This document shows, piece by piece, positions 43,934 through 51,734 of a stretch of 64,000 nucleotides of DNA. The notes beneath the pieces are model-generated. The model was not told where the DNA came from and ran no database searches. It was given only the letters and a program-made list of their open reading frames with translations. The translations under genes and the position numbers were made by a program. Source of the stretch: an uncultured Actinomycetes bacterium (GTDB lineage: Bacteria > Actinomycetota > Actinomycetes > Mycobacteriales > Nakamurellaceae). Numbering within the stretch: the stretch's first letter is position 1; the number at the start of each line of letters is the position of its first letter. The stretch lies in contig CALANS010000139.1 of NCBI GenBank assembly GCA_937926105.1, positions 55,654 to 119,653 on the forward strand, in the 5' to 3' direction.

Positions 43934-44337
43934 CGGGTCTCGCCCCCGGTGGATGTGGCCCCGGTGGATGTGGCCCCGGTGGATGTGGCCCCGGTGGATG
44001 TGGCCCCGGTGGATGTTGCCTCGGCGCTCGAACCCGGCCGGGGCGCCGCCGAGGTGGGTTTGGCCTTGAACATCTCCAGCATCCGATCGGTGACGGCATA
44101 CCCGCCGACGACGTTCATCCCCGCCAGAGCCGTCGCCATGAACGCGATGGTGTACCCGAACGGACCGCGTGCCGTCGAGGTCACCAGCAGGGCGCCGATC
44201 ACCACCACGCCGTGGATGGAGTTCGCGCCGGACATCAGTGGCGTATGCAGGGTCGCCGGCACTTTGGAGATCACCTCGAAGCCGACCAGCACGGCCAGCA
44301 CGAATGTGGTGATGTCGAATAGCAACTCGGTGCTCAC
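43930..44337 (-). CDS. pntAB: NAD(P) transhydrogenase subunit alpha part 2
   Basis: Small membrane subunit of 135 residues carrying the dII helices of the split alpha chain. 'FVLAVLVGFEVISKVPATLH' and 'MSGANSIHGVVVIGALLV' are characteristic. The usual protein is about 100 residues; the C-terminal extension consists of five exact ATSTG repeats encoded by 15-base tandem repeats at 43946-44020. The GTG start overlaps the pntAA stop (GTGA). Confidence 0.95.
   Translation of the reverse strand: MSTELLFDITTFVLAVLVGFEVISKVPATLHTPLMSGANSIHGVVVIGALLVTSTARGPFGYTIAFMATALAGMNVVGGYAVTDRMLEMFKAKPTSAAPRPGSSAEATSTGATSTGATSTGATSTGATSTGGETR
43946..44020. repeat. Five tandem 15-bp repeats in pntAB
   Basis: Four identical units CCGGTGGATGTGGCC and a fifth with one change (GTTGCC). 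Being 15 bases long, gain or loss of units keeps frame and alters only the number of ATSTG repeats at the C-terminus. Confidence 0.9.
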
Positions 44338-45509
44338 GGCTCGCCCCTCACGCTCGTCTCGGTGTTCGCCTGAGGTTCCGGCGGATCACCGCGCAGCGAC
44401 GGGTGCACGATCTGCCCACCATGGGTGACGAGCATCGCCGCCAACACCTCATCGGCCGGATCGACCGTCACCGCGCCGTCCCGCAGCACCAGGGCGAGCA
44501 GTGCCGCGATGTTGCGCGCGTACGCGCGGGACGCCGCGGGTGCCATGTCCGACGGCAGGTTTCCGGCTCCGATCACCGTCACCCCCGGCGGCACCGTCAC
44601 CGTTCGATCCGCTTGGGACACCTCGACATTGCCGCCGTACGGGCCCGCCGCGATGTCCACCACCACCGACCCGGGCTTCATCCCCGCCACGGCCGCGGCC
44701 GTCACCAGCAGCGGGGGTTTGCGGCCCGGCACCTGCGCGGTGGTGACCACCACGTCCGCGCGGGCGATGTGCCGATCCAGCGCCGCCAGCTGCGCCGCCC
44801 GTTCGTCCTCGGTCAATTCGCGCGCATAGCCATCGCTGCCCATCGTGGACACCACGCCGGGCAGGTCCACGAACCGGGCGCCGAGCGACGCGACCTCCGC
44901 GCGGGCTTGCGGCCGGACGTCGTACCCGGACACCGACGCCCCCAGCCGACGGGCGGTCGCAATCGCCTGCAAGCCCGCCACGCCCGCGCCCAGTACCAGC
45001 ACTTCGGCGGGCTTGACGGTACCGGCCGCCGTCATCAACATCGGGAAGTAGCCGCCGTAGGTGTCGGCCGCCCGAATGGCGGCTCGGTACCCGGCGATCG
45101 ACGATTGTGAGGTCAACGCGTCCAGAGTCTGGGCGCGGGACAGCGTCCGTGGCAAGTAGTCCAGGGCGATCGCCGTGACCCCACGCTGTGCCCAGCGCCG
45201 CACCTCGGCAGGGCGCTCCCAGGGCCGCAGTAGGCCGATCAGGAGCTGGCCGGTGCGTAGCCGGTCGGAGTCCTGTGGAGTGGGTGGGCCGACCCGCACG
45301 ATCGCCGCGGCACGGGCGTACACCTCGTCCAGGGTCGCCAGCTCCGCGCCGGCCCCCGCGTAGGCCCCGTCATCGAAGGTCGCCTGGCGACCCGCGCCGC
45401 CTTCCACCAGAGCTCTGGCGCCCAGCGAGGTCAGCTTGCCGAGGACCTCGGGAACCAGCGCGACCCGTCGCTCCCCGGTCGCGGTCTCGCGGACCACCCC
45501 GATCAACAC
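44334..45509 (-). CDS. pntAA: NAD(P) transhydrogenase subunit alpha part 1
   Basis: Soluble NAD(H)-binding dI domain, 391 residues. It begins LIGVVRETATGERRVALVPE, as in alanine dehydrogenase/PntA proteins, and has the nucleotide fold 'VLVLGAGVAGLQAIATARRL' and 'YGGYFPMLMTAAGTVKPAEV'. The GTG start at 45509 is the first usable codon after an in-frame stop, but its Shine-Dalgarno is poor. It lies 147 bases downstream of the thioredoxin gene in the same direction, so a joint redox transcript is possible. Confidence 0.95.
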   Translation of the reverse strand: MLIGVVRETATGERRVALVPEVLGKLTSLGARALVEGGAGRQATFDDGAYAGAGAELATLDEVYARAAAIVRVGPPTPQDSDRLRTGQLLIGLLRPWERPAEVRRWAQRGVTAIALDYLPRTLSRAQTLDALTSQSSIAGYRAAIRAADTYGGYFPMLMTAAGTVKPAEVLVLGAGVAGLQAIATARRLGASVSGYDVRPQARAEVASLGARFVDLPGVVSTMGSDGYARELTEDERAAQLAALDRHIARADVVVTTAQVPGRKPPLLVTAAAVAGMKPGSVVVDIAAGPYGGNVEVSQADRTVTVPPGVTVIGAGNLPSDMAPAASRAYARNIAALLALVLRDGAVTVDPADEVLAAMLVTHGGQIVHPSLRGDPPEPQANTETSVRGEP

Positions 45510-45656
45510 AGCGGGCGCGCCGTCCCGCGGTTCCGCCGTGCTCAGCGCCGCTCACCTCTCCCGTTCGCCGCCGCGCCACTGCGGCGCTGAATATCACCGT
45601 AGGCGGGTGTGCGGGCGATACCACGGTGGCTCACCGAGGCGAGCCGCCGCGTCGGG

Positions 45657-46022
45657 TCAGTTCGTGGTGTCGGCGGCGATCTCGGCGCGGACCTTGTCCA
45701 TGTCGACGGCGCGCACCTGACCGATCAGCTTCTCCAGCGCCGGGGCGGGCAGCGCGCCGGCCTGCTGGTAGAGCAAGACCTGATCGCGGAACACCATGAG
45801 CGTGGGGATGGAGGTGATGCCGAACCGCGCCGACAGTTCTGGCTGCTCCTCGGTGTTCACGCTGCCGAAGACGAAGTCGGGGTTCTTGTCCGAGGCAGCA
45901 TGGTAGGTCGGCGCGAACATTCGGCACGGTGGGCACCAGGATGCCCAGAAGTCGACCAGCACCACGTCGTTGTTGGCGATGGTGTCGTCGAAGGTCGTTG
46001 CCGTCAGGTCGGTGGTGGCCAC
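45657..46022 (-). CDS. Thioredoxin with CPPC active site
   Basis: Thiol-disulfide oxidoreductase of 121 residues. The fold is standard (VVLVDFWASWCPPCRMFAP; cis-proline in 'FGITSIPTLMVF'), but the active site is C30-PPC33 rather than CGPC, which usually shifts redox potential. The GTG start follows GGAGA at seven bases. It lies between the XRE/cupin regulator and pntAA, both on the same strand, and close to a TrxR-like protein gene that could be its reductase or partner. Confidence 0.9.
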   Translation of the reverse strand: MATTDLTATTFDDTIANNDVVLVDFWASWCPPCRMFAPTYHAASDKNPDFVFGSVNTEEQPELSARFGITSIPTLMVFRDQVLLYQQAGALPAPALEKLIGQVRAVDMDKVRAEIAADTTN

Positions 46023-46129
46023 GGCGGGTCTCCTTGTGTCGGGTGGGCACTACGCTGGATCGCTGGTCCGCTCGGTGGAACGCCGACAGCCGGTGGCGTA
46101 TTCCACCGGCCAGCGCACCCTGCGGGCGT

Positions 46130-46711
46130 CTAGCGCTGTGGGTGCTGGCCCGGCTCCCGGTGCACGTGCGCGATCCTGCCGTCGCGGTCCAGGATCATGA
46201 TGAGCTCGGCGGGCCCGCCGACGGCGGTGACGGCGTGCGGCGTCATGGTGCTGAATTCCGCGGCCTCTCCTGTCTCGATGAGGATCTCGCGGTCCCCCAG
46301 CAGTAGCCGCACTCTGCCGTCGGTGACGACGAACCAGTCGTGCCCCGGATGGACGCGTTGCTCGGGGGTCTGCCGGGTGGGTTCGACACGCATCTTCATC
46401 GCCGTGATGGCGCTGGTCGGCCGGCTGAGCATCCAGGTGGTCCGCTGGCCGGCGCGGTCGGGGACCGGGCGGATCACCACGTCCTCGTCGCTACGGGTAT
46501 CCAGCAATTGGTCGAGATCGACCTGCAGCGCGGTGGCCAACGGCAGCAGCACATCCAGGCTGATGGTGCGCTTGCCCGTCTCGATGCGGCTGATGGTCGA
46601 CGGGCTCAGGTTGGTCCGGCCGGCAAGCTCGTCCAGGGACAGGCCAAGCGTGGTGCGCAGGCTACGCAGCCGAGTGCGTACCACCTGCTCGATGTCCCCC
46701 GGCCCGGTCAT
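46130..46711 (-). CDS. XRE-family regulator with cupin domain
   Basis: Regulator of 193 residues. The helix-turn-helix (LRSLRTTLGLSLDELAGRTN, then LSPSTISRIETGKRTISLD) occupies residues 10-70. A cupin_2 sensor domain follows, with 'HPGHDWFVVTDGRVRLLLGD' and 'GEAAEFSTMTPHAVTAVG' supplying putative ligand or metal residues. ATG 46711 has GGGGAGG upstream. It is divergent from the TrxR-like/methyltransferase fusion, and the intergenic DNA holds a clear dyad, so autoregulation and control of that gene are likely. Confidence 0.9.
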   Translation of the reverse strand: MTGPGDIEQVVRTRLRSLRTTLGLSLDELAGRTNLSPSTISRIETGKRTISLDVLLPLATALQVDLDQLLDTRSDEDVVIRPVPDRAGQRTTWMLSRPTSAITAMKMRVEPTRQTPEQRVHPGHDWFVVTDGRVRLLLGDREILIETGEAAEFSTMTPHAVTAVGGPAELIMILDRDGRIAHVHREPGQHPQR

Positions 46712-46760
46712 CAGCCTCCCCTCCTCGGATGTGCGCCGCCGTGGGTTCCGCGTGACGCGT

Positions 46761-46799
46761 CTTGCGAATTATGCAAGGAGCATCGCACATTATGCAGGG
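46761..46799. promoter_or_regulatory. Operator candidates between the XRE/cupin and TrxR-like genes
   Basis: CTTGCGAATTATGCAAG (46761-46777) is a 17-base dyad with perfect five-base arms. A related half-conserved copy, CGCACATTATGCAGGG, follows at 46784-46799. Their position across both promoters fits the divergent XRE protein as binder. Confidence 0.6.
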
Positions 46800-46805
46800 C
46801 GTGGC

Positions 46806-46811
46806 TAGGGT
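46806..46811 (+). promoter_or_regulatory. -10 hexamer of a leaderless promoter (TrxR-like fusion)
   Basis: TAGGGT lies seven bases before ATG 46819, with no Shine-Dalgarno. This selects 46819 over the upstream in-frame ATG 46762, which lies inside the operator. Confidence 0.55.
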
Positions 46812-46818
46812 GGCAGTC

Positions 46819-48477
46819 ATGAGCCATCACGAATCCCCCGCCGTCCAGCGCCATTGCGATGTGGTCATCGTCGGCGGCTCCGCGGCCGGACTGGCGGCCG
46901 CGCTGCAGCTGGTGCGCCAACGCCGGTCGGTCATCGTCGTCGACGACGGCCGGCCGCGCAACGCAGCCGCGGCGCACATGCACAGCTACCTGGGCCGCGA
47001 CGGGTCGGCACCCGCCGAGTTGGTGGACGCCGGCCGCGCGGAGGTGCGCAGCTACGGTGGTGAGATCCTGTCCGGCCACGTCGAGCGCGTCACACGGACC
47101 GCAGACGACCGCTTCGTGATCGACATGTCTGGCGAGCACAGCATTGTCGCTCGTCGAGTGATCGCGGCCAGCGGGATCGTCGATGAGCTCCCGGACATCG
47201 AAGGGCTGGCCGAACGCTGGGGGCGCGAGGTGATCCACTGCCCGTTCTGCCATGGGTTCGAGGTACGCGATCGACGGATCGTGCAGATCGTGACCCATCC
47301 GATGGGGCTACACCCGGCCCCACTGTTCCGACAGTTGACGGACCGCCTGACCGTGCTGCTGCACGACGGGGTGCAGGTCGACCGGAGCGAGGTGGATCGG
47401 TTACGCGCGGCAGGAGTGGATGTGCGGTCGGTGGTGGTGCGCCGCATCCTCGGTGGCGGCTCCGACGGGAGCCCGGTTGCGGCGCCCGCTCGCGACGCGA
47501 CGGCCGGATCCGGCCGTCGCGATACCGCTGGACCGGCCGAGATCCCTGTTATGGCAGTAGAACTCGCCGACGGTGAGAGAATCGACGCAGACGCGGTGGC
47601 CATCGGCCCTCGATGTGGGCCGCGCATCGAGGCATTCGCCGCACTCGGCCTGCAGGCGGTAGCACACCCGTCGGGGCTCGGCCGGGTCGTCCACACCGAT
47701 GGCGCCGGGGCCACGTCCGTGGCCGGGCTGTTCGCGGCCGGCAACCTCGTCGATCCCAGCCAGCAGGTGCTGCAGGCGGCCGCGGACGGAGCCCGGGTTG
47801 GCGGCATGGTTGCGTTCAGCCTCGCCGACCAGGACGTGCGCGCGGCATCCCGCCCGTCCGGCAACGAGACCGACTGGGACCACCGCTATTCCGGCGAGCC
47901 GATGTGGAGCGGCAATCCGAACGGGACCGTTGTCGCCGAGGCAGGCGATCTGACTCCCGGCCGTGCCCTGGACGTCGGTGCCGGAGAGGGTGGCGACGCG
48001 CTGTGGCTGGCGGAGCGAGGCTGGGTCGTCACGGCCGCCGACATTTCCGGGCGTGCGCTGGACCGGGTGCATCGCGTCGCGGAGCAGCGCGGGCTGGTCG
48101 TGGAGTGCCTGCGGGCGGATGCCAACGGTTCGAATCCCTTCCCAGTGGCGGCATTCGACCTGGTCTCGGCCAGCTACGCCTCCATCCCACGCACGCCCGA
48201 CGGTAGGGGGGTGGCCGCCATCGTGAGTGCGGTTGCGCCCGGTGGCACTCTCCTCGTCGTCGGCCACGATCTGGCACCCATGCGCGCGGACGTGGAGGCC
48301 GGGCACGGGCAAGCCTTCGACCCCGCGGCGTACGTCACGGACGACGACTTCGCCGCCGTGCTAGGGAATTCGCCGGACTGGACGATCCAGGTGCACGCCA
48401 CTCGGCCGCGGCCCGCCGGGGCGGTGTCCACGCATCACGTGGACGACGTGGTGTTCCGGGCTCGCCGCAGCCACTGA
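46819..48477 (+). CDS. TrxR-like FAD oxidoreductase fused to a SAM methyltransferase
   Basis: Two-domain protein of 552 residues. Residues 1-345 are a thioredoxin-reductase-like flavoprotein: FAD site 'VVIVGGSAAGLAAALQL', C-terminal FAD motif 'VAGLFAAGNLVDPSQQVL', and CPFCHG where TrxR has CATCDG. The NADPH-binding GxGxxA motif is degenerate (IVTHPMGLHPAP), so it may not be a classical NADPH enzyme. Residues about 350-552 form a class I methyltransferase (ALDVGAGEGGDALWLAERGW). The same architecture is annotated widely in actinobacteria. A thioredoxin gene is nearby. Substrates are unknown; redox-coupled detoxification is a guess. Confidence 0.88.
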   Translation: MSHHESPAVQRHCDVVIVGGSAAGLAAALQLVRQRRSVIVVDDGRPRNAAAAHMHSYLGRDGSAPAELVDAGRAEVRSYGGEILSGHVERVTRTADDRFVIDMSGEHSIVARRVIAASGIVDELPDIEGLAERWGREVIHCPFCHGFEVRDRRIVQIVTHPMGLHPAPLFRQLTDRLTVLLHDGVQVDRSEVDRLRAAGVDVRSVVVRRILGGGSDGSPVAAPARDATAGSGRRDTAGPAEIPVMAVELADGERIDADAVAIGPRCGPRIEAFAALGLQAVAHPSGLGRVVHTDGAGATSVAGLFAAGNLVDPSQQVLQAAADGARVGGMVAFSLADQDVRAASRPSGNETDWDHRYSGEPMWSGNPNGTVVAEAGDLTPGRALDVGAGEGGDALWLAERGWVVTAADISGRALDRVHRVAEQRGLVVECLRADANGSNPFPVAAFDLVSASYASIPRTPDGRGVAAIVSAVAPGGTLLVVGHDLAPMRADVEAGHGQAFDPAAYVTDDDFAAVLGNSPDWTIQVHATRPRPAGAVSTHHVDDVVFRARRSH

Positions 48478-48570
48478 TCGGGCCGGACTCGGGTCGCACC
48501 CGCCGCCCAGCGGGTCCGGACGTGTGCCTCCCGGTCGGCGCCGGGGATGCGACACCACCCCGAGTCCCGG

Positions 48571-48576
48571 CATGAT
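48571..48576 (+). promoter_or_regulatory. -10 hexamer of a leaderless promoter (GNAT gene)
   Basis: CATGAT lies six bases before ATG 48583 without an intervening Shine-Dalgarno sequence. Confidence 0.4.
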
Positions 48577-48582
48577 CTCCCT

Positions 48583-49230
48583 ATGGAAGTCCACGCGGAG
48601 ACCGATCGGTTGATCCTGAGGCGGTTCACCGCCGCCGACGTCGACCTGTTGGTCGAGCTGGACTCCGACCCGGAGGTGATGTTCTACATCAACGCAGGTG
48701 CCGCCACGCCTCGTTCGGAGATAGTCGGCGACGTCCTGCCGGCGTTCCTGCGCCAGTACCGGCGCTGGCCGGTGTACGGGTTCTGGGCGATCATCCGGCG
48801 ATCGGACGCGGAGTTCCTCGGCTGGGTGCATCTCCGGCCGGATCAGGGGGCTCCGGACGATGAGCCGGAGTTGGGCTACCGGTTGCGCCGGGCGGCGTGG
48901 GGGCACGGGTACGCCGCCGAGGCATCTCGCGCGGTGATCGATCGTGCCTTCATCGATGGTGGCGCCGCGCGGGTGGTTGCCTCCACCATGGCCATCAACT
49001 CCGCCTCCCGCCGAGTGCTGGACAAGGCGGGTCTGCGCTTCATCCGCACCTTTCACGCCGACTGGCCGGTGCGGATACCCGGCGACGAGCACGGTGACGT
49101 GGAGTACGCGCTGACCCGTCGCGAGTGGGAGCGGCAGGTGGCCCGCCACGACGGCGCCGGAACTGCGCAACCGGCGTCCGGTAAGAGCGGGTTGCTGGCT
49201 CCCCGTCGCGAGGACGTGGCAGAACAATGA
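48583..49230 (+). CDS. GNAT acetyltransferase, RimJ/RimL type
   Basis: Acetyl-CoA-dependent N-acetyltransferase of 215 residues. 'ETDRLILRRFTAADVDLL' and 'ELGYRLRRAAWGHGYAAEAS' (acetyl-CoA pyrophosphate loop) followed by 'NSASRRVLDKAGLRFIRTF' define the Acetyltransf_3 group. ATG 48583 is preferred over 48547 because the domain starts at once and a -10 hexamer precedes it at leaderless spacing. The last 30 residues are a non-conserved tail. Acceptor unknown. Confidence 0.88.
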   Translation: MEVHAETDRLILRRFTAADVDLLVELDSDPEVMFYINAGAATPRSEIVGDVLPAFLRQYRRWPVYGFWAIIRRSDAEFLGWVHLRPDQGAPDDEPELGYRLRRAAWGHGYAAEASRAVIDRAFIDGGAARVVASTMAINSASRRVLDKAGLRFIRTFHADWPVRIPGDEHGDVEYALTRREWERQVARHDGAGTAQPASGKSGLLAPRREDVAEQ

Positions 49231-49243
49231 GCGGCACACGGCG

Positions 49244-50503
49244 GTGACCGGCGCTCTGGCCCGCCGATTGGGCACCGGCGACGCCGTTGTCATTGGGCTG
49301 GGATCGATGATCGGCGCCGGGGTGTTCGCGGCCTTCGGCCCTGCGGCATTGGCCGCTGGTAGTGGGCTGCTGCTCGGGCTGGCGATTGCGGCGGTGATCG
49401 CCTACTGCAACGCCACGGCATCGGCGCAGTTGGCCGCGGTGTACCCCACCTCCGGTGGGACCTACGTCTACGGTCGGGAGAGGCTGGGCGACTGGTGGGG
49501 CTTCACCGCCGGGTGGGGTTTCGTGGTGGGCAAGACGGCGTCCTGCGCGGCCATGGCGGTGACGATCGGCGCCTACGCCGTCCCGGGACCGCAGTGGGCG
49601 CAGCGCCTGGTGGGCATCGCCGCCGTGCTGCTGATCACCGCCGTCAACTACCGCGGCATCACCCGGACAGCGAGGCTTGCCGCGATCCTGGTCGCCGGTT
49701 CGCTGACGGCCCTCGCGGTCGTCATCGCCGTCGGTGTGAGCGGTGATGCCACGGACACCGCGCGTTTGGTGGACTTTCCCGGACCCTGTGGGGTGTATGG
49801 CATTCTGCAATCCGCGGGCCTGCTGTTCTTCGCGTTCGCCGGGTATGCGCGCATCGCCACGTTGGGCGAGGAGGTGCGCGACCCGCGGCGGACCATTCCG
49901 CGAGCGATACCGTTTGCGCTGGCAATCACGGTCGCGGTGTACCTGGCGGTCGGCGTCACCGCTTTGCTTGCCGCCGGACCCGATGCGTTGGCGCACAGCG
50001 GATCTCCACTGACCACGGCCGTCGATGCGGCGGGCTCCGGCTGGGCGGCGCCGGTGGTGCGGATCGGCGCGGTGCTAGCCGCGGCCGGATCGTTGCTGGC
50101 GCTGGTGGCCGGAGTGGGGCGCACCACGCTGGCCATGGCACGCAACCGCGACCTGCCCGGCTGGCTCGCCGGGGTGCACCCGCGCTTCTCGGTTCCACAC
50201 CGGGCCGAGTTGGTGGTCGCCGCGGTGGTGATCCTGCTGGTGGCGACCGTCGACCTACGCGGTGTGATCGGATTCTCCTCCTTTGGAGTGTTGATCTATT
50301 ACGGCATCGCCAATGCGTCCGCGTTCACCCAGCGGGGGCCGGATCGGCGGTGGCCGCGCTGGCTGAACGTGCTGGGCCTGGTGGGCTGCGCGGTCCTTGT
50401 CGTCACCCTGCCGCTGTGGTCCGTGCTGGCGGGGGCGGTGATGTTCGGGATCGGTCTGCTGGGGCGATGGGTGGTGACGAGGCAGCGGGCTGCGGCGTCG
50501 TGA
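49244..50503 (+). CDS. APC-family amino acid permease
   Basis: Transporter of 419 residues and about 12 helices. 'GDAVVIGLGSMIGAGVFAAF' is the APC helix-1 substrate/Na site, and 'LLFFAFAGYARIATLGEEVRDPRRTIPRAI' (helix 6 plus loop) is typical. GTG 49244 overlaps the TGA of a six-codon mini-frame whose ATG itself overlaps the stop of the acetyltransferase gene, suggesting possible reinitiation coupling. Substrate cannot be assigned. Confidence 0.88.
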   Translation: MTGALARRLGTGDAVVIGLGSMIGAGVFAAFGPAALAAGSGLLLGLAIAAVIAYCNATASAQLAAVYPTSGGTYVYGRERLGDWWGFTAGWGFVVGKTASCAAMAVTIGAYAVPGPQWAQRLVGIAAVLLITAVNYRGITRTARLAAILVAGSLTALAVVIAVGVSGDATDTARLVDFPGPCGVYGILQSAGLLFFAFAGYARIATLGEEVRDPRRTIPRAIPFALAITVAVYLAVGVTALLAAGPDALAHSGSPLTTAVDAAGSGWAAPVVRIGAVLAAAGSLLALVAGVGRTTLAMARNRDLPGWLAGVHPRFSVPHRAELVVAAVVILLVATVDLRGVIGFSSFGVLIYYGIANASAFTQRGPDRRWPRWLNVLGLVGCAVLVVTLPLWSVLAGAVMFGIGLLGRWVVTRQRAAAS

Positions 50504-50556
50504 CCGGGTGACGGGGCGGTGGTCGGCGACGGGGTGGCCTGAGACCGCCGCCCGTC

Positions 50557-50716
50557 CTGCCGGGCCCCGCGCTGTCGCGCCGCTCTGCCGGGCCCCGCGC
50601 TGCCGGGCCGCGCTGCCGAGCCCCGCTGCCGGGCCGCTCTGCCGGGCCCCGCGCTGCCGGGCCGCACTGTCGAGCCCCGCGCTGCCGGGCCGCGCTGTCG
50701 AGCCCCGCGCTGTCGC
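50557..50716. repeat. GC-rich tandem repeats between the APC and SRPBCC genes
   Basis: The 281-base gap is dominated by about ten degenerate copies of a 15-base unit close to CCGCGCTGCCGGGCC. The two flanking genes converge here. No coding or classical terminator signal is evident apart from the strong potential for secondary structure. Confidence 0.6.
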
Positions 50717-50784
50717 CGTGCCGGCGGCTCGGGATGTCCCGGGGCGGTACCCGTGAGTGGCCCGGCCCCGGGACATCGTCACCG

Positions 50785-51270
50785 CTATGCCGCGAGGAAC
50801 TCGTCGATCTGGTTGATGGCCAGCGTCGCGCCCTCCTCGACACCCATCTCGATGACCTGCGCCAGCTCCTCGGCCGTGTCGTAGGTACTCACGAAGGTGG
50901 CGACCGTGCCGCCGTTACGGTCCCGGAACGAGTAGATGTTGTGCGACACCGGCATGTCGGGATTCGGATTGAGATCGGCATCGGCGAATCCGTCGTCGAA
51001 GGCGAAGCTGGTGGGCTCGTCGACGGCGGTGATGTGCCACCACCCGGCGTGCCGGTCGCCCTCGGGTCCGGTCATGTAGTAGGTCGACCGGGAGCCGACC
51101 GTGAGCGAATGGTCCACGAACGTGGCGGGGTACGTCGGTGGTCCCCAGACGCGCTCGAGCTGGCGGGGGTCGGCGTACAGCGCCCAGACCCGCTCAACGG
51201 GCGCGGCGAACTCGGCGGTGATGGTCAGGGTGCGGGTGTCGACGTCCTTGGTGACGTTGGTGACGGGCAT
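50785..51270 (-). CDS. SRPBCC (AHSA1-type) protein
   Basis: Protein of 161 residues of the activator-of-Hsp90-ATPase-1-like SRPBCC fold: 'ITAEFAAPVERVWALYADPR', 'LERVWGPPTYPATFVDHSL' and 'WWHITAVDEPTSFAFDDGFA' are typical. ATG 51270 follows GAGGAGCACTGAC, so its Shine-Dalgarno lies within the last codons of the ArsR gene. These proteins usually accompany an ArsR regulator; ligand unknown. Confidence 0.88.
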   Translation of the reverse strand: MPVTNVTKDVDTRTLTITAEFAAPVERVWALYADPRQLERVWGPPTYPATFVDHSLTVGSRSTYYMTGPEGDRHAGWWHITAVDEPTSFAFDDGFADADLNPNPDMPVSHNIYSFRDRNGGTVATFVSTYDTAEELAQVIEMGVEEGATLAINQIDEFLAA

Positions 51271-51271
51271 G

Positions 51272-51646
51272 TCAGTGCTCCTCGCTCGGTGGTGGCGTGC
51301 TGGGTGCTCGAGTGCTCGGTGGTGGAGTGCCCAGCAGCGTGTCGATACGGTCGATGCGGCCCCGCCAGATCTCCTCGAGCTCCTCCAGCATCGAGGCGAC
51401 TGCCCGGACCGCGTGCACGTCCCCACTGGTGAGCTGCTCTCGCCCCAAGCGCCGCTTGGTGATCAGGCCCGCTCGCTGCAGGATCGCGACGTGCTTTTGC
51501 ACCGCGGCGAAGCTCATGTCGTAATGCGCCGCGAGCGCGGTGACCGAGTGCTCTCCGGCCAGCACGCGTCGGAGGATGTCGCGCCTGGTCCGGTCGGCCA
51601 GGGCGTGGAAGAAGGCGTCCGCCCGGTCCTCGCCCTGCTCGGCCAC
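51272..51646 (-). CDS. ArsR-family transcriptional regulator
   Basis: Winged-helix regulator of 124 residues: 'DRTRRDILRRVLAGEHSVTALA' and recognition helix 'MSFAAVQKHVAILQRAGLIT'. No cysteine metal site is visible, so it belongs to the SRPBCC-associated, non-metal subgroup. I chose GTG 51646, which lies six bases after the -10 hexamer TATGTT; GTG 51652 and TTG 51661 are in frame but lie within the promoter. The stop precedes the SRPBCC start by one base. A perfect 30-base palindrome covers its promoter. Confidence 0.85.
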   Translation of the reverse strand: MAEQGEDRADAFFHALADRTRRDILRRVLAGEHSVTALAAHYDMSFAAVQKHVAILQRAGLITKRRLGREQLTSGDVHAVRAVASMLEELEEIWRGRIDRIDTLLGTPPPSTRAPSTPPPSEEH

Positions 51647-51650
51647 ACCC

Positions 51651-51683
51651 ACAACATACAACCATGTGGTTGTATGTTGTCAA
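51651..51683 (-). promoter_or_regulatory. ArsR promoter with a perfect 14-bp-arm operator
   Basis: ACAACATACAACCA and TGGTTGTATGTTGT are exact reverse complements separated by TG (51651-51680). On the minus strand TTGACA (51678-51683) and TATGTT (51653-51658) form a -35/-10 pair 19 bases apart, so the palindrome fills the whole spacer and -10 box. ArsR binding here would block its own transcription. Confidence 0.75.
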
Positions 51684-51734
51684 GCGCGGCGCCAGGACTC
51701 GATGAGCGTCCGTGCGAACGGGTCGCTGTCCGGC

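Noticed and set aside
51646..51683. Alternative upstream starts for the ArsR gene (TTG 51661, GTG 51652, ATG in another frame near 51665)
   Set aside because: They lie inside the -10 box or operator; GTG 51646 fits leaderless spacing.
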